Positions 1-6,664 of a stretch of DNA of 11,958 nucleotides are shown piece after piece; position 1 is the stretch's first letter, and every line of letters begins with the position of its first letter. The stretch comes from Pseudomonadota bacterium (lineage in GTDB: Bacteria; Pseudomonadota; Gammaproteobacteria; Burkholderiales; Gallionellaceae). Both the position numbers and the translations under genes were made by a program. The stretch covers positions 1 through 11,958 of the forward strand of contig JAJXTL010000083.1 of the NCBI GenBank assembly GCA_021783855.1. The letters run 5' to 3'. Below the pieces are notes generated by a model, which was given only the letters and a program-made list of their open reading frames with translations, was not told the DNA's origin and did not search any database.

Positions 1-1
1 A

Positions 2-130
2 CAGCAAGGCGCAACTAGCAAAAAGACGTGCGAGGGGTTACCGCAATACTGGGAATTTTATCAACATGATTTACTTTTTGTGCGGCAAAATGAAATTCAG
101 TTACCCACTGTATTTCACATAGAGCCATAA
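2..130 (+). CDS. C-terminal fragment of an unidentified protein (partial, runs off left edge)
   Basis: An open frame enters at base 2 and runs 42 codons to a TAA at 128-130, with no start codon inside the window. The encoded tail has a protein-like, non-repetitive composition with an aromatic-rich stretch (EGLPQYWEFYQHDLLFV) and ends in FHIEP. I do not recognise the family. A stop-free run of this length arises by chance fairly often, so it rests mainly on composition and on its position at the edge. If real, the gene lies mostly to the left of the window and is transcribed toward the inverted repeat at 151-241, which could then be its 3' processing or termination structure. Confidence 0.4.
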   Translation, partial: QQGATSKKTCEGLPQYWEFYQHDLLFVRQNEIQLPTVFHIEP

Positions 131-150
131 ATTTGAAGCTGAAGCTCCGG

Positions 151-241
151 TATTGTTAACGGTTGTCGGATGCCTGCCAGCAGCGTTCTTTTGTATCCTG
201 ACAGCCCTGTGATTGAGGGTATTCGACAACCCTTAACAGTA
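151..241. repeat. Long imperfect inverted repeat, RNA-foldable
   Basis: The arms are 151-175 and 217-241. The outer 17 bases (152-168 against 224-240) match at 15 of 17 positions: ATTGTTAACGGTTGTCG faces CGACAACCCTTAACAGT. As RNA, the whole 25-position stem would have one mismatch (C160/C232) and four G-U wobbles, closing a 41-base loop that itself contains a small ACAG/CTGT hairpin. No T-run follows on either strand. It could be a terminator-like or processing structure of the left-edge gene, a small structured RNA, or a short non-autonomous mobile element with terminal inverted repeats. The sequence alone does not decide. Confidence 0.6.
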
Positions 242-401
242 ACAAAAGGTCATGAATGTTCGCCAAAACGAACATACTTCAGTTTTTAGTCGAGGCGGAG
301 CGCACGAAATGGTGTTTTTATACCGCCAGACAATGGCTTCCCGTGTAACGATATATAATCTATTGATTTTATTGATAATTAAAACAACTGGTACGCATGC
401 A

Positions 402-439
402 TCCACATTTACTTCTTGCCAGAAAGAAGTAAATGTGGA
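402..439. repeat. Perfect 16-bp inverted repeat (hairpin), 6-base loop
   Basis: Bases 402-417 (TCCACATTTACTTCTT) are the exact reverse complement of 424-439, with GCCAGA between. It sits about 80 bp beyond the stop codon of the minus-strand DUF3820 gene, so it may be a 3' stabilising or terminating stem for that transcript. No uridine tract directly follows on either strand, and the stem is AT-rich, which argues against a standard intrinsic terminator. Confidence 0.7.
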
Positions 440-519
440 CTCACGGCTTAAATATTACTTATAAAATCAAATGGATAGTTATTTTTTGTTGGGTCATTAA
501 TTACTTCACCAGACACCAG

Positions 520-732
520 TTATCTCTTGCGCAACGGATCAAGCAAAGACGACAGCCCGTTGTGATCCAGCTCCTGCATCAACGCAAGCAGTTGACCCAG
601 TTCACCTGAGGGAAACCCAACCCTGGCATACCAGTTGAGATAATTTCCAGGCAGATCGGCAATCACACAGCCCTTGTACTTGCCGTAAGGCATCTTGCGG
701 ATCAGCAATAATTCCAGATGCTCACAGTTCAT
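520..732 (-). CDS. DUF3820 family small protein
   Basis: A 70-residue protein with the hallmark MPYGKYKG box at residues 14-21, then DLPGNYLNWYARVGFPSGELGQ, which matches the DUF3820 family. Some members are annotated as putative quorum-sensing-regulated virulence factors, but no biochemical role is established. There is no signal peptide or membrane segment, so it is probably cytoplasmic. The ATG at 732 is preferred over the internal Met14 because family members usually carry a short leader before the PYGKYKG box. No good Shine-Dalgarno is visible; a small dyad (ATGATG-CT-CATCAT, 733-746) lies directly upstream of the start. The gene lies 107 bp beyond the deacetylase gene on the same strand and may be its distal operon partner or an independent gene. 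Confidence 0.75.
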   Translation of the reverse strand: MNCEHLELLLIRKMPYGKYKGCVIADLPGNYLNWYARVGFPSGELGQLLALMQELDHNGLSSLLDPLRKR

Positions 733-839
733 ATGATGCTCATCATGTTATATTTTTTCAGGCGAATTTATCAAAAAATCAATGATGTGCAAATAATTTG
801 CAAGCTTGTTTGTAAACAGACAGGCATGCGCAAGCCATA

Positions 840-1763
840 CTATAGGCCGCTTAACACCTTGATGTGCGCCGTGGCGCAGCGTCCCAGCGCACTCAGCGCA
901 TAACCGCCTTCCAGCACTGAAACGATGCGACGTCCGGCGTGTTCTGCCGCAAGCGACTTGAGCTGTTCGGTCACCCAGATATAGTCCGCGTCACGCAAGG
1001 CAAGGCCGCCCATATCATCCTCCCGATGCGCATCGAAACCTGCCGAAATGAGCAGCAATTGCGGCTGAAATTGCGTCAGCGCAGGCAGCCAGTAATCCGT
1101 GACGGCCGCTCTGAATTCCCCGCCTGAAGCACCCGCCGCCAGCGGCACGTTGATGATGTGCTGATTGCCGCTGCCTTTGCCGCAATACGGATAATAGGGA
1201 TGGCGAAAGGTCGAGCAGAGCATCACGCGAGGATCGTCGTGGAAAATATCCTCAGTGCCGTTGCCGTGATGCACATCGAAATCGGCGATTGCCACGCGTG
1301 ACAGGCCATGTTGCAGCAGTGCATGGGCAGCCGCCACCGCCACATTGTTGAAAATGCAAAAACCGGCTGCGCTCGCTCGTCCGGCATGATGTCCGGGGGG
1401 ACGAATATTACAAAATGCGTTCTCCGCCCTCCCCTCCATCACCAGATCAACCGCATAAACCGCAGCTCCTGCCGCATGCAGCGCAGCCGATAGGGTATGC
1501 GGATTCATCGCCGTGTCGCCATCGAGATAAACCAGACCGGATTTTGGAGATTGCGCAAATACGGACTCGATGTAAGCTGGCTCATGCACCCGCAACAACT
1601 GCTCCAATGTTGCTTCCGGTGCGTCGTAATGGGCAAGATAAGACATCAAGCCGGATGCGATGAGTTGGTCCGCTATCGCCTGGATGCGAAAAGACGATTC
1701 GGGGTGGTCAGCGCCCATTTCATGTTTGAGGCAGGCCGGATGTGTCAGATAGGCAGTTTGCAT
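840..1763 (-). CDS. Histone deacetylase superfamily (class II-like) amidohydrolase
   Basis: A 307-residue cytoplasmic zinc-dependent deacetylase of the HDAC/AcuC/acetylpolyamine amidohydrolase superfamily, the usual length for bacterial members. Visible motifs are RPPGHHAG (121-128) with the tandem active-site His125-His126, GFCIFNN (134-140), DFDVHHGNGT (161-170) with probable zinc ligands Asp163 and His165, SAGFDAHRED (240-249) with zinc ligand Asp244, and EGGY (285-288) with the transition-state Tyr288. All catalytic residues are present. Substrates in the family include acetyl-lysine on proteins, acetylpolyamines and other amides. Here the gene lies 93 bp downstream of a Pat-type lysine acetyltransferase on the same strand, so I infer protein deacylation. 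AcuC of the Bacillus acuABC locus is an analogous case. The start is ATG with no clear Shine-Dalgarno. Confidence 0.93.
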   Translation of the reverse strand: MQTAYLTHPACLKHEMGADHPESSFRIQAIADQLIASGLMSYLAHYDAPEATLEQLLRVHEPAYIESVFAQSPKSGLVYLDGDTAMNPHTLSAALHAAGAAVYAVDLVMEGRAENAFCNIRPPGHHAGRASAAGFCIFNNVAVAAAHALLQHGLSRVAIADFDVHHGNGTEDIFHDDPRVMLCSTFRHPYYPYCGKGSGNQHIINVPLAAGASGGEFRAAVTDYWLPALTQFQPQLLLISAGFDAHREDDMGGLALRDADYIWVTEQLKSLAAEHAGRRIVSVLEGGYALSALGRCATAHIKVLSGL

Positions 1764-1820
1764 AAAATGGCTATAGCACTTTGTTGTACGCAGGGTGAAT
1801 AAAGCGCGAGCGAATATCCA

Positions 1821-1843
1821 CTATTTATCTATAAATCAAATAG
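1821..1843. promoter_or_regulatory. AT-rich dyad upstream of the deacetylase gene
   Basis: CTATTT (1821-1826) and AAATAG (1838-1843) are perfect inverted arms, with nested ATTTAT/ATAAAT arms at 1823-1828 and 1831-1836. It lies 14 bp beyond the acetyltransferase stop and about 58 bp before the deacetylase start. On the minus strand TTGATT and TATTCG, 17 bp apart, overlap this area and could be a weak promoter. It may be an operator or simply AT-rich spacer. Confidence 0.25.
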
Positions 1844-1856
1844 ATTCATCACGATT

Positions 1857-4535
1857 TTAAAGCACTTTGCGAACCGACTTGATACTGTCGTCGTCCTTGC
1901 TGATCTCGACTTCAAAACCCAGCCTGTCCATCAGATGCAGCATGTCGGTGTTGTTTTTGAGCACTTCGCCCACAATCGATTTCAGTCCTTTGGAGCGGGC
2001 CGCATCCATCAGGGTCGTCATCAGGCGTTGCCCCAGCCCTTTGCCATGCATTTGATCGGCGATGACCAGCGCGAATTCGCAACTCTCGCCATCCGGATTG
2101 ATCGCAAAGCGCGCAACCCCCAGCTCCACTTCACGGCCTTGCAACTCGGTCACTGCGATCAGCGCCATTTCGCGGCTGTAGTCGATTTGCGTGAAGCGCA
2201 CCAGCATCGTCTGACTCAATTCCTGCACGCTGTTCATGAAGCGGAAGAAGCGCGACTGTTCCGACAGATTACGCACAAATGTCTGAACCAGTTCTGCATC
2301 TTCCGGCCTGATCGGGCGTATGGTGATGTCCATGCCGTCGGCCAGCTGCCAGTGGTTGACCAGATGAGTCGGGTAAGGGTAAATCGCCATGTGTGAGTAA
2401 CGATCCGCGCTCGGCTGCCGGAATTCCACCACCACGCGCGCATCGGCGGCCAGCACGCCATGCTCGTCCAGGATCAGAGGATTGATGTCCATTTCAGTAA
2501 GCATCGGCAATTCGCAGACCATTTCAGAGACGCGCAACAACACGGACTCCAGCGCAGCCATGTCTGCGGGCGGCATATGGCGGAATGCGGCCAGCAGCTT
2601 CGAGACATGAGTTCGGTTGATGAGATCGCGGGCCAGAAAAGAGTTGAGCGGCGGCAAAGTTACTTCGGCATCGCCCATCACTTCCACCATGGTGCCGCCT
2701 GCACCAAAGGTGATCACAGGGCCGAATACCGGATCGCAGATCACGCCTACCATCAGCTCACGCCCGTTGGGTTTGACGATCATCGGCTGTATGGAGATGC
2801 CGTCCACGTGAGCCCCGGGACGGTTGTGTTTGATATTTTCGGTGATCTCGTGGTACGCCGCACGTACCGCCTGCGCGTTGCCCAGATTGAGCTTCACGCC
2901 GCCCGCATCGCTCTTGTGAGTAATGTCGCGCGAATTAACCTTCATCGCCACCGGAAAGCCCAGTTGCTGTGCAATCAAAAGCGCCTCATTGGGTGACCGG
3001 GCGATCATGGTTTGCGCGACCGGAATATGGAAAGCCGCAAGCAATGCCTTCGATTCCATTTCGCTCAATACTTTACGCTTGTCCATTAGTGCGCCTTCGA
3101 TCACCATGCGCGCCCCCTCTACATCGGGTGCCAACTGATGCGCCAGCGGTTCCGGCATCTGCATCAGCAATTTCTGGTTCTGATAGTAATCGGACAGGTA
3201 GGAAAACACCTCGACTGCAGGCTCCGGCGTGCGGAAGTTGGGTTTTTTTGCATGGGCGAACAATTTGCGCGACTCGGCCACCTGCGCTTCACCCATCCAG
3301 CAGGTCAGCAACGGTTTCTTGTACTGGTTGGCCAACGCAATGACGACTTCCGCAGCTGCCAGAGGCTTGGTCATCGCCTGCGGAGTCAGTATGGTCAGCA
3401 CGCCATCCACATTCGGATCTTCCAGGCAGGCGGCTACCGCATGCTGATAGCGGTCGGCCTGTGCGTCGCCGATGATGTCCACAGGATTGCCGTGCGACCA
3501 GTTGGGCGGCAATACCTCATTCAAACGGGCAATGGTGGCATCAGACAGACTGGCCATGACAAGTCCCAGGTCGGATGCGCGATCGGTGGCCATCACGCCG
3601 GGCCCACCGCCGTTGGTGACAATCGCCAGACGGTTTCCAGAAGGATGAAAACCGCAGGACAAGGCCTTGGCGGCCGAGAACAGTTGCGTCACAGACTGTA
3701 CCCGCACCACGCCGGCGCGGCGCACGGCGGCGTCGAACGCATCGTCCGAGCCGACCAATGAGGCGGTATGCGACATGGCAGCCTTGGAACCCGCCTCGTG
3801 GCGACCGACCTTGATCAGGATCACCGGCTTGACGCGGGCGGCGGCGCGCAAGGAACTCATGAATCGGCGCGACTCGCGTATCCCCTCGATATACAACAGG
3901 ATGTTCTGTGTCTCCGGGTCGGATACCAGATAGTCCAGGGTTTCGCCGAAATCCACATCGGCGGACGAACCCATCGATACTACACTGGAAAAACCCACAT
4001 CGTTGGTCTGCGCCCAGTCCAGTATGGCGGTACACAAGGCGCCTGACTGGGAAACCAGCGCCAGATTGCCGGTATTCGCACCGCCCTTGTTGAAGGTGGC
4101 ATTCAGCCCTATTCCGGGGCGCATCACGCCCAGACAGTTGGGGCCGATCAGACGTATGCCGTAGCGTTTGGCGTTGTCCAGCAGGCGGCGTTCCAACTCC
4201 TGACCCTCGGCGCCGATTTCGCCGAAACCTGCGGTGATGATGACCGCTGCCTTGACCCCGTGCTTGCCGCATTCCTCGATGATGTCGGGAACCGTTTGCG
4301 GCGGCGTGGCTATCACCACCAGTTCGACCGTGTCCTCGATTTCGGCAATCGATGCATAGGCGCGTTGTCCCTGCACCTCAGAAACACGGGAATTGACCGG
4401 ATACAGCGCACCCTGAAACACGCTCTCCAGCATGTTGTGAAAAACGATCTGTCCGACCGAATCGACACGGTCGCTTGCGCCGAATACAGCTACGGATTTA
4501 GGTGAGAATAGCGATGCAAGGTAATGTTTTGACAT
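1857..4535 (-). CDS. Pat/PatZ-type protein lysine acetyltransferase (NDP-forming acyl-CoA synthetase fused to GNAT)
   Basis: An 892-residue cytoplasmic protein. A CoA-binding Rossmann-like domain (about 1-135; SVAVFGASD at 14-22) is followed by a ligase-CoA domain (about 150-290) with SQSGA (162-166) and SHTASLVGSDD (255-265). An ATP-grasp domain (about 480-705) carries DITHKSDAGGVKLN (537-550), and a C-terminal GNAT domain (about 735-890) carries the acetyl-CoA loop QMHGKGLG (828-835). This architecture matches Salmonella Pat and E. coli PatZ/YfiQ, which acetylate acetyl-CoA synthetase and other proteins. His256 lies at the position of the phospho-histidine of active ADP-forming synthetases. 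The ATG at 4535 is chosen because the upstream alternative (4577) is TTG and adds 14 residues before the normal family N-terminus. The gene follows the LysR gene by 74 bp and precedes the deacetylase gene. Confidence 0.93.
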   Translation of the reverse strand: MSKHYLASLFSPKSVAVFGASDRVDSVGQIVFHNMLESVFQGALYPVNSRVSEVQGQRAYASIAEIEDTVELVVIATPPQTVPDIIEECGKHGVKAAVIITAGFGEIGAEGQELERRLLDNAKRYGIRLIGPNCLGVMRPGIGLNATFNKGGANTGNLALVSQSGALCTAILDWAQTNDVGFSSVVSMGSSADVDFGETLDYLVSDPETQNILLYIEGIRESRRFMSSLRAAARVKPVILIKVGRHEAGSKAAMSHTASLVGSDDAFDAAVRRAGVVRVQSVTQLFSAAKALSCGFHPSGNRLAIVTNGGGPGVMATDRASDLGLVMASLSDATIARLNEVLPPNWSHGNPVDIIGDAQADRYQHAVAACLEDPNVDGVLTILTPQAMTKPLAAAEVVIALANQYKKPLLTCWMGEAQVAESRKLFAHAKKPNFRTPEPAVEVFSYLSDYYQNQKLLMQMPEPLAHQLAPDVEGARMVIEGALMDKRKVLSEMESKALLAAFHIPVAQTMIARSPNEALLIAQQLGFPVAMKVNSRDITHKSDAGGVKLNLGNAQAVRAAYHEITENIKHNRPGAHVDGISIQPMIVKPNGRELMVGVICDPVFGPVITFGAGGTMVEVMGDAEVTLPPLNSFLARDLINRTHVSKLLAAFRHMPPADMAALESVLLRVSEMVCELPMLTEMDINPLILDEHGVLAADARVVVEFRQPSADRYSHMAIYPYPTHLVNHWQLADGMDITIRPIRPEDAELVQTFVRNLSEQSRFFRFMNSVQELSQTMLVRFTQIDYSREMALIAVTELQGREVELGVARFAINPDGESCEFALVIADQMHGKGLGQRLMTTLMDAARSKGLKSIVGEVLKNNTDMLHLMDRLGFEVEISKDDDSIKSVRKVL

Positions 4536-4609
4536 GATTTTTCGTATATATCCGTCTGGTTTATATGACGCTGGCAAGTGATATAGTATATGAACAGTGT
4601 GACAAGTAT

Positions 4610-5518
4610 TCAGCCATGCTCCATGTATCGCTCAAGATGCGTTAAAAAAGCACGCGTTTTGGCCGGCAGATAACGGCGCATCGGCATTACCGCCCAGGCG
4701 GGCACGGCAGGCAGCGACCATTCCGGCAACACGCGCACTAAGCGTCCCTGGCGCACATCGTCGGCCACGAAACTGCATGGTAAGGCCGCGATACCGACCC
4801 CGTCGAGCAACAACAACTGCTGGATCAAATCCGGGGAATTCAGGGTCAGCCTGCCGGGCGGTACACCCTCCCATGTTTCCTTGCCGTTTTGCAGCGTCCA
4901 GGGCACCGCCGTGCCGCGGTCAGAGAGCAGGCGCACCGCCTGGTGATGCGCCAGATCGTCGGGATGGAGAGGCGCCGGATGCAAGGCCAGATAGATGGGG
5001 CTCGCGTATAGCGCGAAATGCTGTTCGTCTATTTTTCGTGCAATCAGTGTCGCATCGTCAGACAAATCCCCCATGCGGATGGCCAGATCGTAACGCTCGG
5101 CGATCAGATCGACGCGACGGGAGGAGAGGTCCAGATCGAGCTGTATCTCGGGATAACTGCCGATGAAAGTGGCGATGGCGCGTGAAAAATGCTGTCGGGC
5201 ATAATCGCCCGGCATGGAAACCCGCAAGCGTCCGTGCGGCTTGGATTCCTGACTGCGCACAAAATCCTGTGCGGCTGCGACTTCTTCCGCCACGCGGCGG
5301 CAGTGTTCAAGAAACTCCTGACCGAAATCGGTGAGCGTCAGACGGCGTGTCGTGCGTATCAGCAGCTTTTGCGCGAGTGCGTTTTCCATGTTGGTCAGAC
5401 GGCGCGAGACCGTGGCCTTGGGCATGGAGAGATATTCGGCAGCACGTACCATACTCTGTTGCTCAACTATCGTGGCAAACAGTATGTAATCGTCAGCGGA
5501 GAGGTTGGTTTGTTCCAT
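4610..5518 (-). CDS. LysR family transcriptional regulator
   Basis: A 302-residue LTTR of typical length. The N-terminal winged helix-turn-helix (about 8-65) reads FATIVEQQSMVRAAEYLSMP and then ATVSRRLTNMENAL. A periplasmic-binding-protein-like effector domain (about 90-300) follows, with the usual GRLRVSMP opening near residue 96. The gene is divergent from the pirin gene (195 bp between the start codons), the classic LTTR geometry, so pirin and the cluster behind it are the likely targets; E. coli yhaJ/yhaK is a comparable LysR/pirin pair. It is also upstream of and co-directional with the acetyltransferase gene. The ATG at 5518 gives the standard family N-terminus, but there is no Shine-Dalgarno: the dyad GATAG-T-CTATC lies there instead, compatible with autoregulation. 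The effector is unknown. Confidence 0.93.
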   Translation of the reverse strand: MEQTNLSADDYILFATIVEQQSMVRAAEYLSMPKATVSRRLTNMENALAQKLLIRTTRRLTLTDFGQEFLEHCRRVAEEVAAAQDFVRSQESKPHGRLRVSMPGDYARQHFSRAIATFIGSYPEIQLDLDLSSRRVDLIAERYDLAIRMGDLSDDATLIARKIDEQHFALYASPIYLALHPAPLHPDDLAHHQAVRLLSDRGTAVPWTLQNGKETWEGVPPGRLTLNSPDLIQQLLLLDGVGIAALPCSFVADDVRQGRLVRVLPEWSLPAVPAWAVMPMRRYLPAKTRAFLTHLERYMEHG

Positions 5519-5713
5519 TTGTGAGATAGTCTATCCCGAATTCATAGCTTTATCTATTGTTTTGCTTACACTACCATGCGTGCACGCTTACCGACATGGC
5601 GCAAGCACTGCCCCTGAACATGGCTTGCGCCGGTAGTTTCCCTCATCCCATCCTTCCCCCGGTGAGGGAAGGTGAGAACGAATCGCTACGCGAAGTTAAC
5701 CAAAAGGACTGCC
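5519..5713. promoter_or_regulatory. Divergent LysR/pirin control region
   Basis: This is the shared intergenic region of a divergent regulator/target pair. It contains the perfect dyad GATAG-T-CTATC (5525-5535) and, overlapping it, CTAT-N9-ATAG (5531-5547), both candidates for LysR binding. TACACT (5567-5572) is a possible plus-strand -10 element, but no good -35 element lies 16-18 bp before it, as expected for an activator-dependent promoter. The pirin-proximal third is occupied by a palindromic repeat (5636-5693). Functional assignment is inference. Confidence 0.5.
5636..5693. repeat. C-rich palindromic interspersed repeat, copy 1 (pirin 5' region)
   Basis: A 58-bp unit with a CCTTCCC/GGGAAGG stem (5652-5658 and 5666-5672), ending in CGAATCGCTACGCGA (5679-5693). 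It matches copy 2 inside the pirin gene at 42 of 58 positions without gaps, and the last 15 bases are identical. It lies in the presumed 5' untranslated region of pirin, 20 bp before the start codon. Confidence 0.75.
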
Positions 5714-6631
5714 ATGAACCGCCACATCGAACAACTGGTCGAAGGGATTGCCACCTCAGATGGTGCAGGGGTAAAACTGACTCGCGTGCTGACCGGGAAA
5801 CTCCAGCAGCGTCTCGACCCTTTTCTGATGCTGGATGCCTTCGGCAGCAATGTGCCGGACGAATATATTGCCGGTTTTCCAGATCATCCGCACCGTGGCT
5901 TCGAGACGGTGACTTATATGCTGTCAGGCCGCATGCGCCACCGTGACAGCGCAGGCAATCAAGGCCTGCTGGAAAATGGCGGCGTGCAGTGGATGACGGC
6001 CGGGCGGGGAGTAATCCATTCCGAAATGCCCGAACAGGTCGAGGGCGTAATGGAAGGTTTTCAGCTTTGGGTTAACCTGCCCGCCAAACGCAAGATGGAT
6101 CAGCCGTGGTATCGGGACTTTGCAAGCGACTCCATTCCTGAATATGTAACGACAAGTGGCGTAACAGTGCGGGTCATCGCAGGCACAAGCTGCGGCGTTG
6201 CCGGGGTTATCAGTCGTCCGGATACGGAACCCTTGTTTCTGGATATCCATTTGCCTGCGGGCAGCGAATTTTCGACCGGTATTCCCGTCACGCACAATGC
6301 TTTCATCTATGTCTACCGAGGCGCGGCTAACGTCGGCGACACGCAGGTCAAAGCGCGCCGTATGGGTATTTTGAGCGCGGGCGAGGGTGTAACGCTAAGC
6401 GCCAGCAACGGGCATGAAAAACATGCCCGTTCCCCTCACCCAAACCCTCTCCCGGAGGGCGAGGAAACAATCGAATCGCTACGCGACTTTCACATTAACG
6501 ACACCCGCCTGATCCTGATTGCCGGCCATCCGCTGCATGAACCCATAGTCCAATACGGGCCATTCATAATGAACACCCAGGATGAAATACATCAGGCGCT
6601 GGACGACTATAGGAATGGCCGATTTGTTTAA
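5714..6631 (+). CDS. Pirin family protein with an in-frame repeat insertion
   Basis: A 305-residue bicupin of the pirin family. The N-terminal cupin carries HPHRGFE (58-64) and GVIHSEMPE (99-107), giving the canonical metal ligands His58, His60, His102 and Glu104. The C-terminal part ends in EPIVQYGPFIMNT (276-288), also typical. Some bacterial pirins have quercetinase activity and others are redox or stress modulators; the substrate here is unknown. Residues about 231-261, which include SPHPNPLPEGE, interrupt the normal junction between LSA and the LIAGHPL strand and are encoded by a palindromic repeat. The ATG at 5714 is chosen over the GTG at 5672 because AAGGA lies five bases upstream and the family begins here. 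It is first in the cluster and divergent from the LysR gene. Confidence 0.93.
   Translation: MNRHIEQLVEGIATSDGAGVKLTRVLTGKLQQRLDPFLMLDAFGSNVPDEYIAGFPDHPHRGFETVTYMLSGRMRHRDSAGNQGLLENGGVQWMTAGRGVIHSEMPEQVEGVMEGFQLWVNLPAKRKMDQPWYRDFASDSIPEYVTTSGVTVRVIAGTSCGVAGVISRPDTEPLFLDIHLPAGSEFSTGIPVTHNAFIYVYRGAANVGDTQVKARRMGILSAGEGVTLSASNGHEKHARSPHPNPLPEGEETIESLRDFHINDTRLILIAGHPLHEPIVQYGPFIMNTQDEIHQALDDYRNGRFV
6408..6430. repeat. Perfect 9-bp inverted repeat inside the pirin gene
   Basis: ACGGGCATG (6408-6416) and CATGCCCGT (6422-6430) flank AAAAA. It abuts the 5' end of repeat copy 2 and is probably part of the same inserted element. Confidence 0.7.
6429..6486. repeat. C-rich palindromic repeat, copy 2, inserted in frame in the pirin gene
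   Basis: This is the same unit as 5636-5693. The stem is CCCTCTCCC (6445-6453) against GGGCGAGGA (6457-6465), with one mismatch. It encodes residues 239-258 of the pirin protein without shifting the frame. Confidence 0.8.
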
Positions 6632-6664
6632 CTTTTTGAGCATATGACAGACTTCAATTTCGGC

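Larger units (their letters stand above)
131..519. other. Gene-poor intergenic stretch with two large inverted repeats
   Basis: No convincing coding frame lies between the left-edge fragment and the stop of the DUF3820 gene at 520. The only open frame of any size (252-464) has AAAGG just two bases before its ATG, unusual composition, and its 3' part is made of the hairpin at 402-439. The stretch is more AT-rich than the neighbouring genes. Its visible content is the long imperfect inverted repeat at 151-241 and the perfect 16-bp hairpin at 402-439, listed separately. Confidence 0.6.

Noticed and set aside
252..464. Possible 70-residue plus-strand gene
   Set aside because: The spacing between AAAGG and the ATG is only two bases, the composition is not protein-like, and the C-terminal third is just one side of the 402-439 hairpin and its flank.
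733..839. Short gene or terminator between the deacetylase and DUF3820 genes
   Set aside because: Only small dyads (733-746, and TGTTT/AAACA near 810) and no T-tailed hairpin; the plus-strand frame at 718-903 runs antisense into the deacetylase gene.
2460..3761. Long plus-strand frames (2460-2996 and 3138-3761) opposite the acetyltransferase gene
   Set aside because: They are antisense shadows of a GC-rich, fully conserved coding frame; no ribosome sites or recognisable domains.
3541..4272. 243-residue minus-strand frame within the acetyltransferase gene
   Set aside because: Same strand, shifted frame, arginine-rich composition; the correct frame carries all domain motifs.
4535..4577. TTG start giving a 906-residue acetyltransferase
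   Set aside because: The 14 added residues do not resemble the family and the downstream ATG gives the usual N-terminus.
4536..4609. Promoter between the LysR and acetyltransferase genes
   Set aside because: Several AT-rich hexamers (TTGTCA, TTGCCA, TATAAA) are present on the minus strand, but no pair has acceptable spacing with both boxes near consensus.
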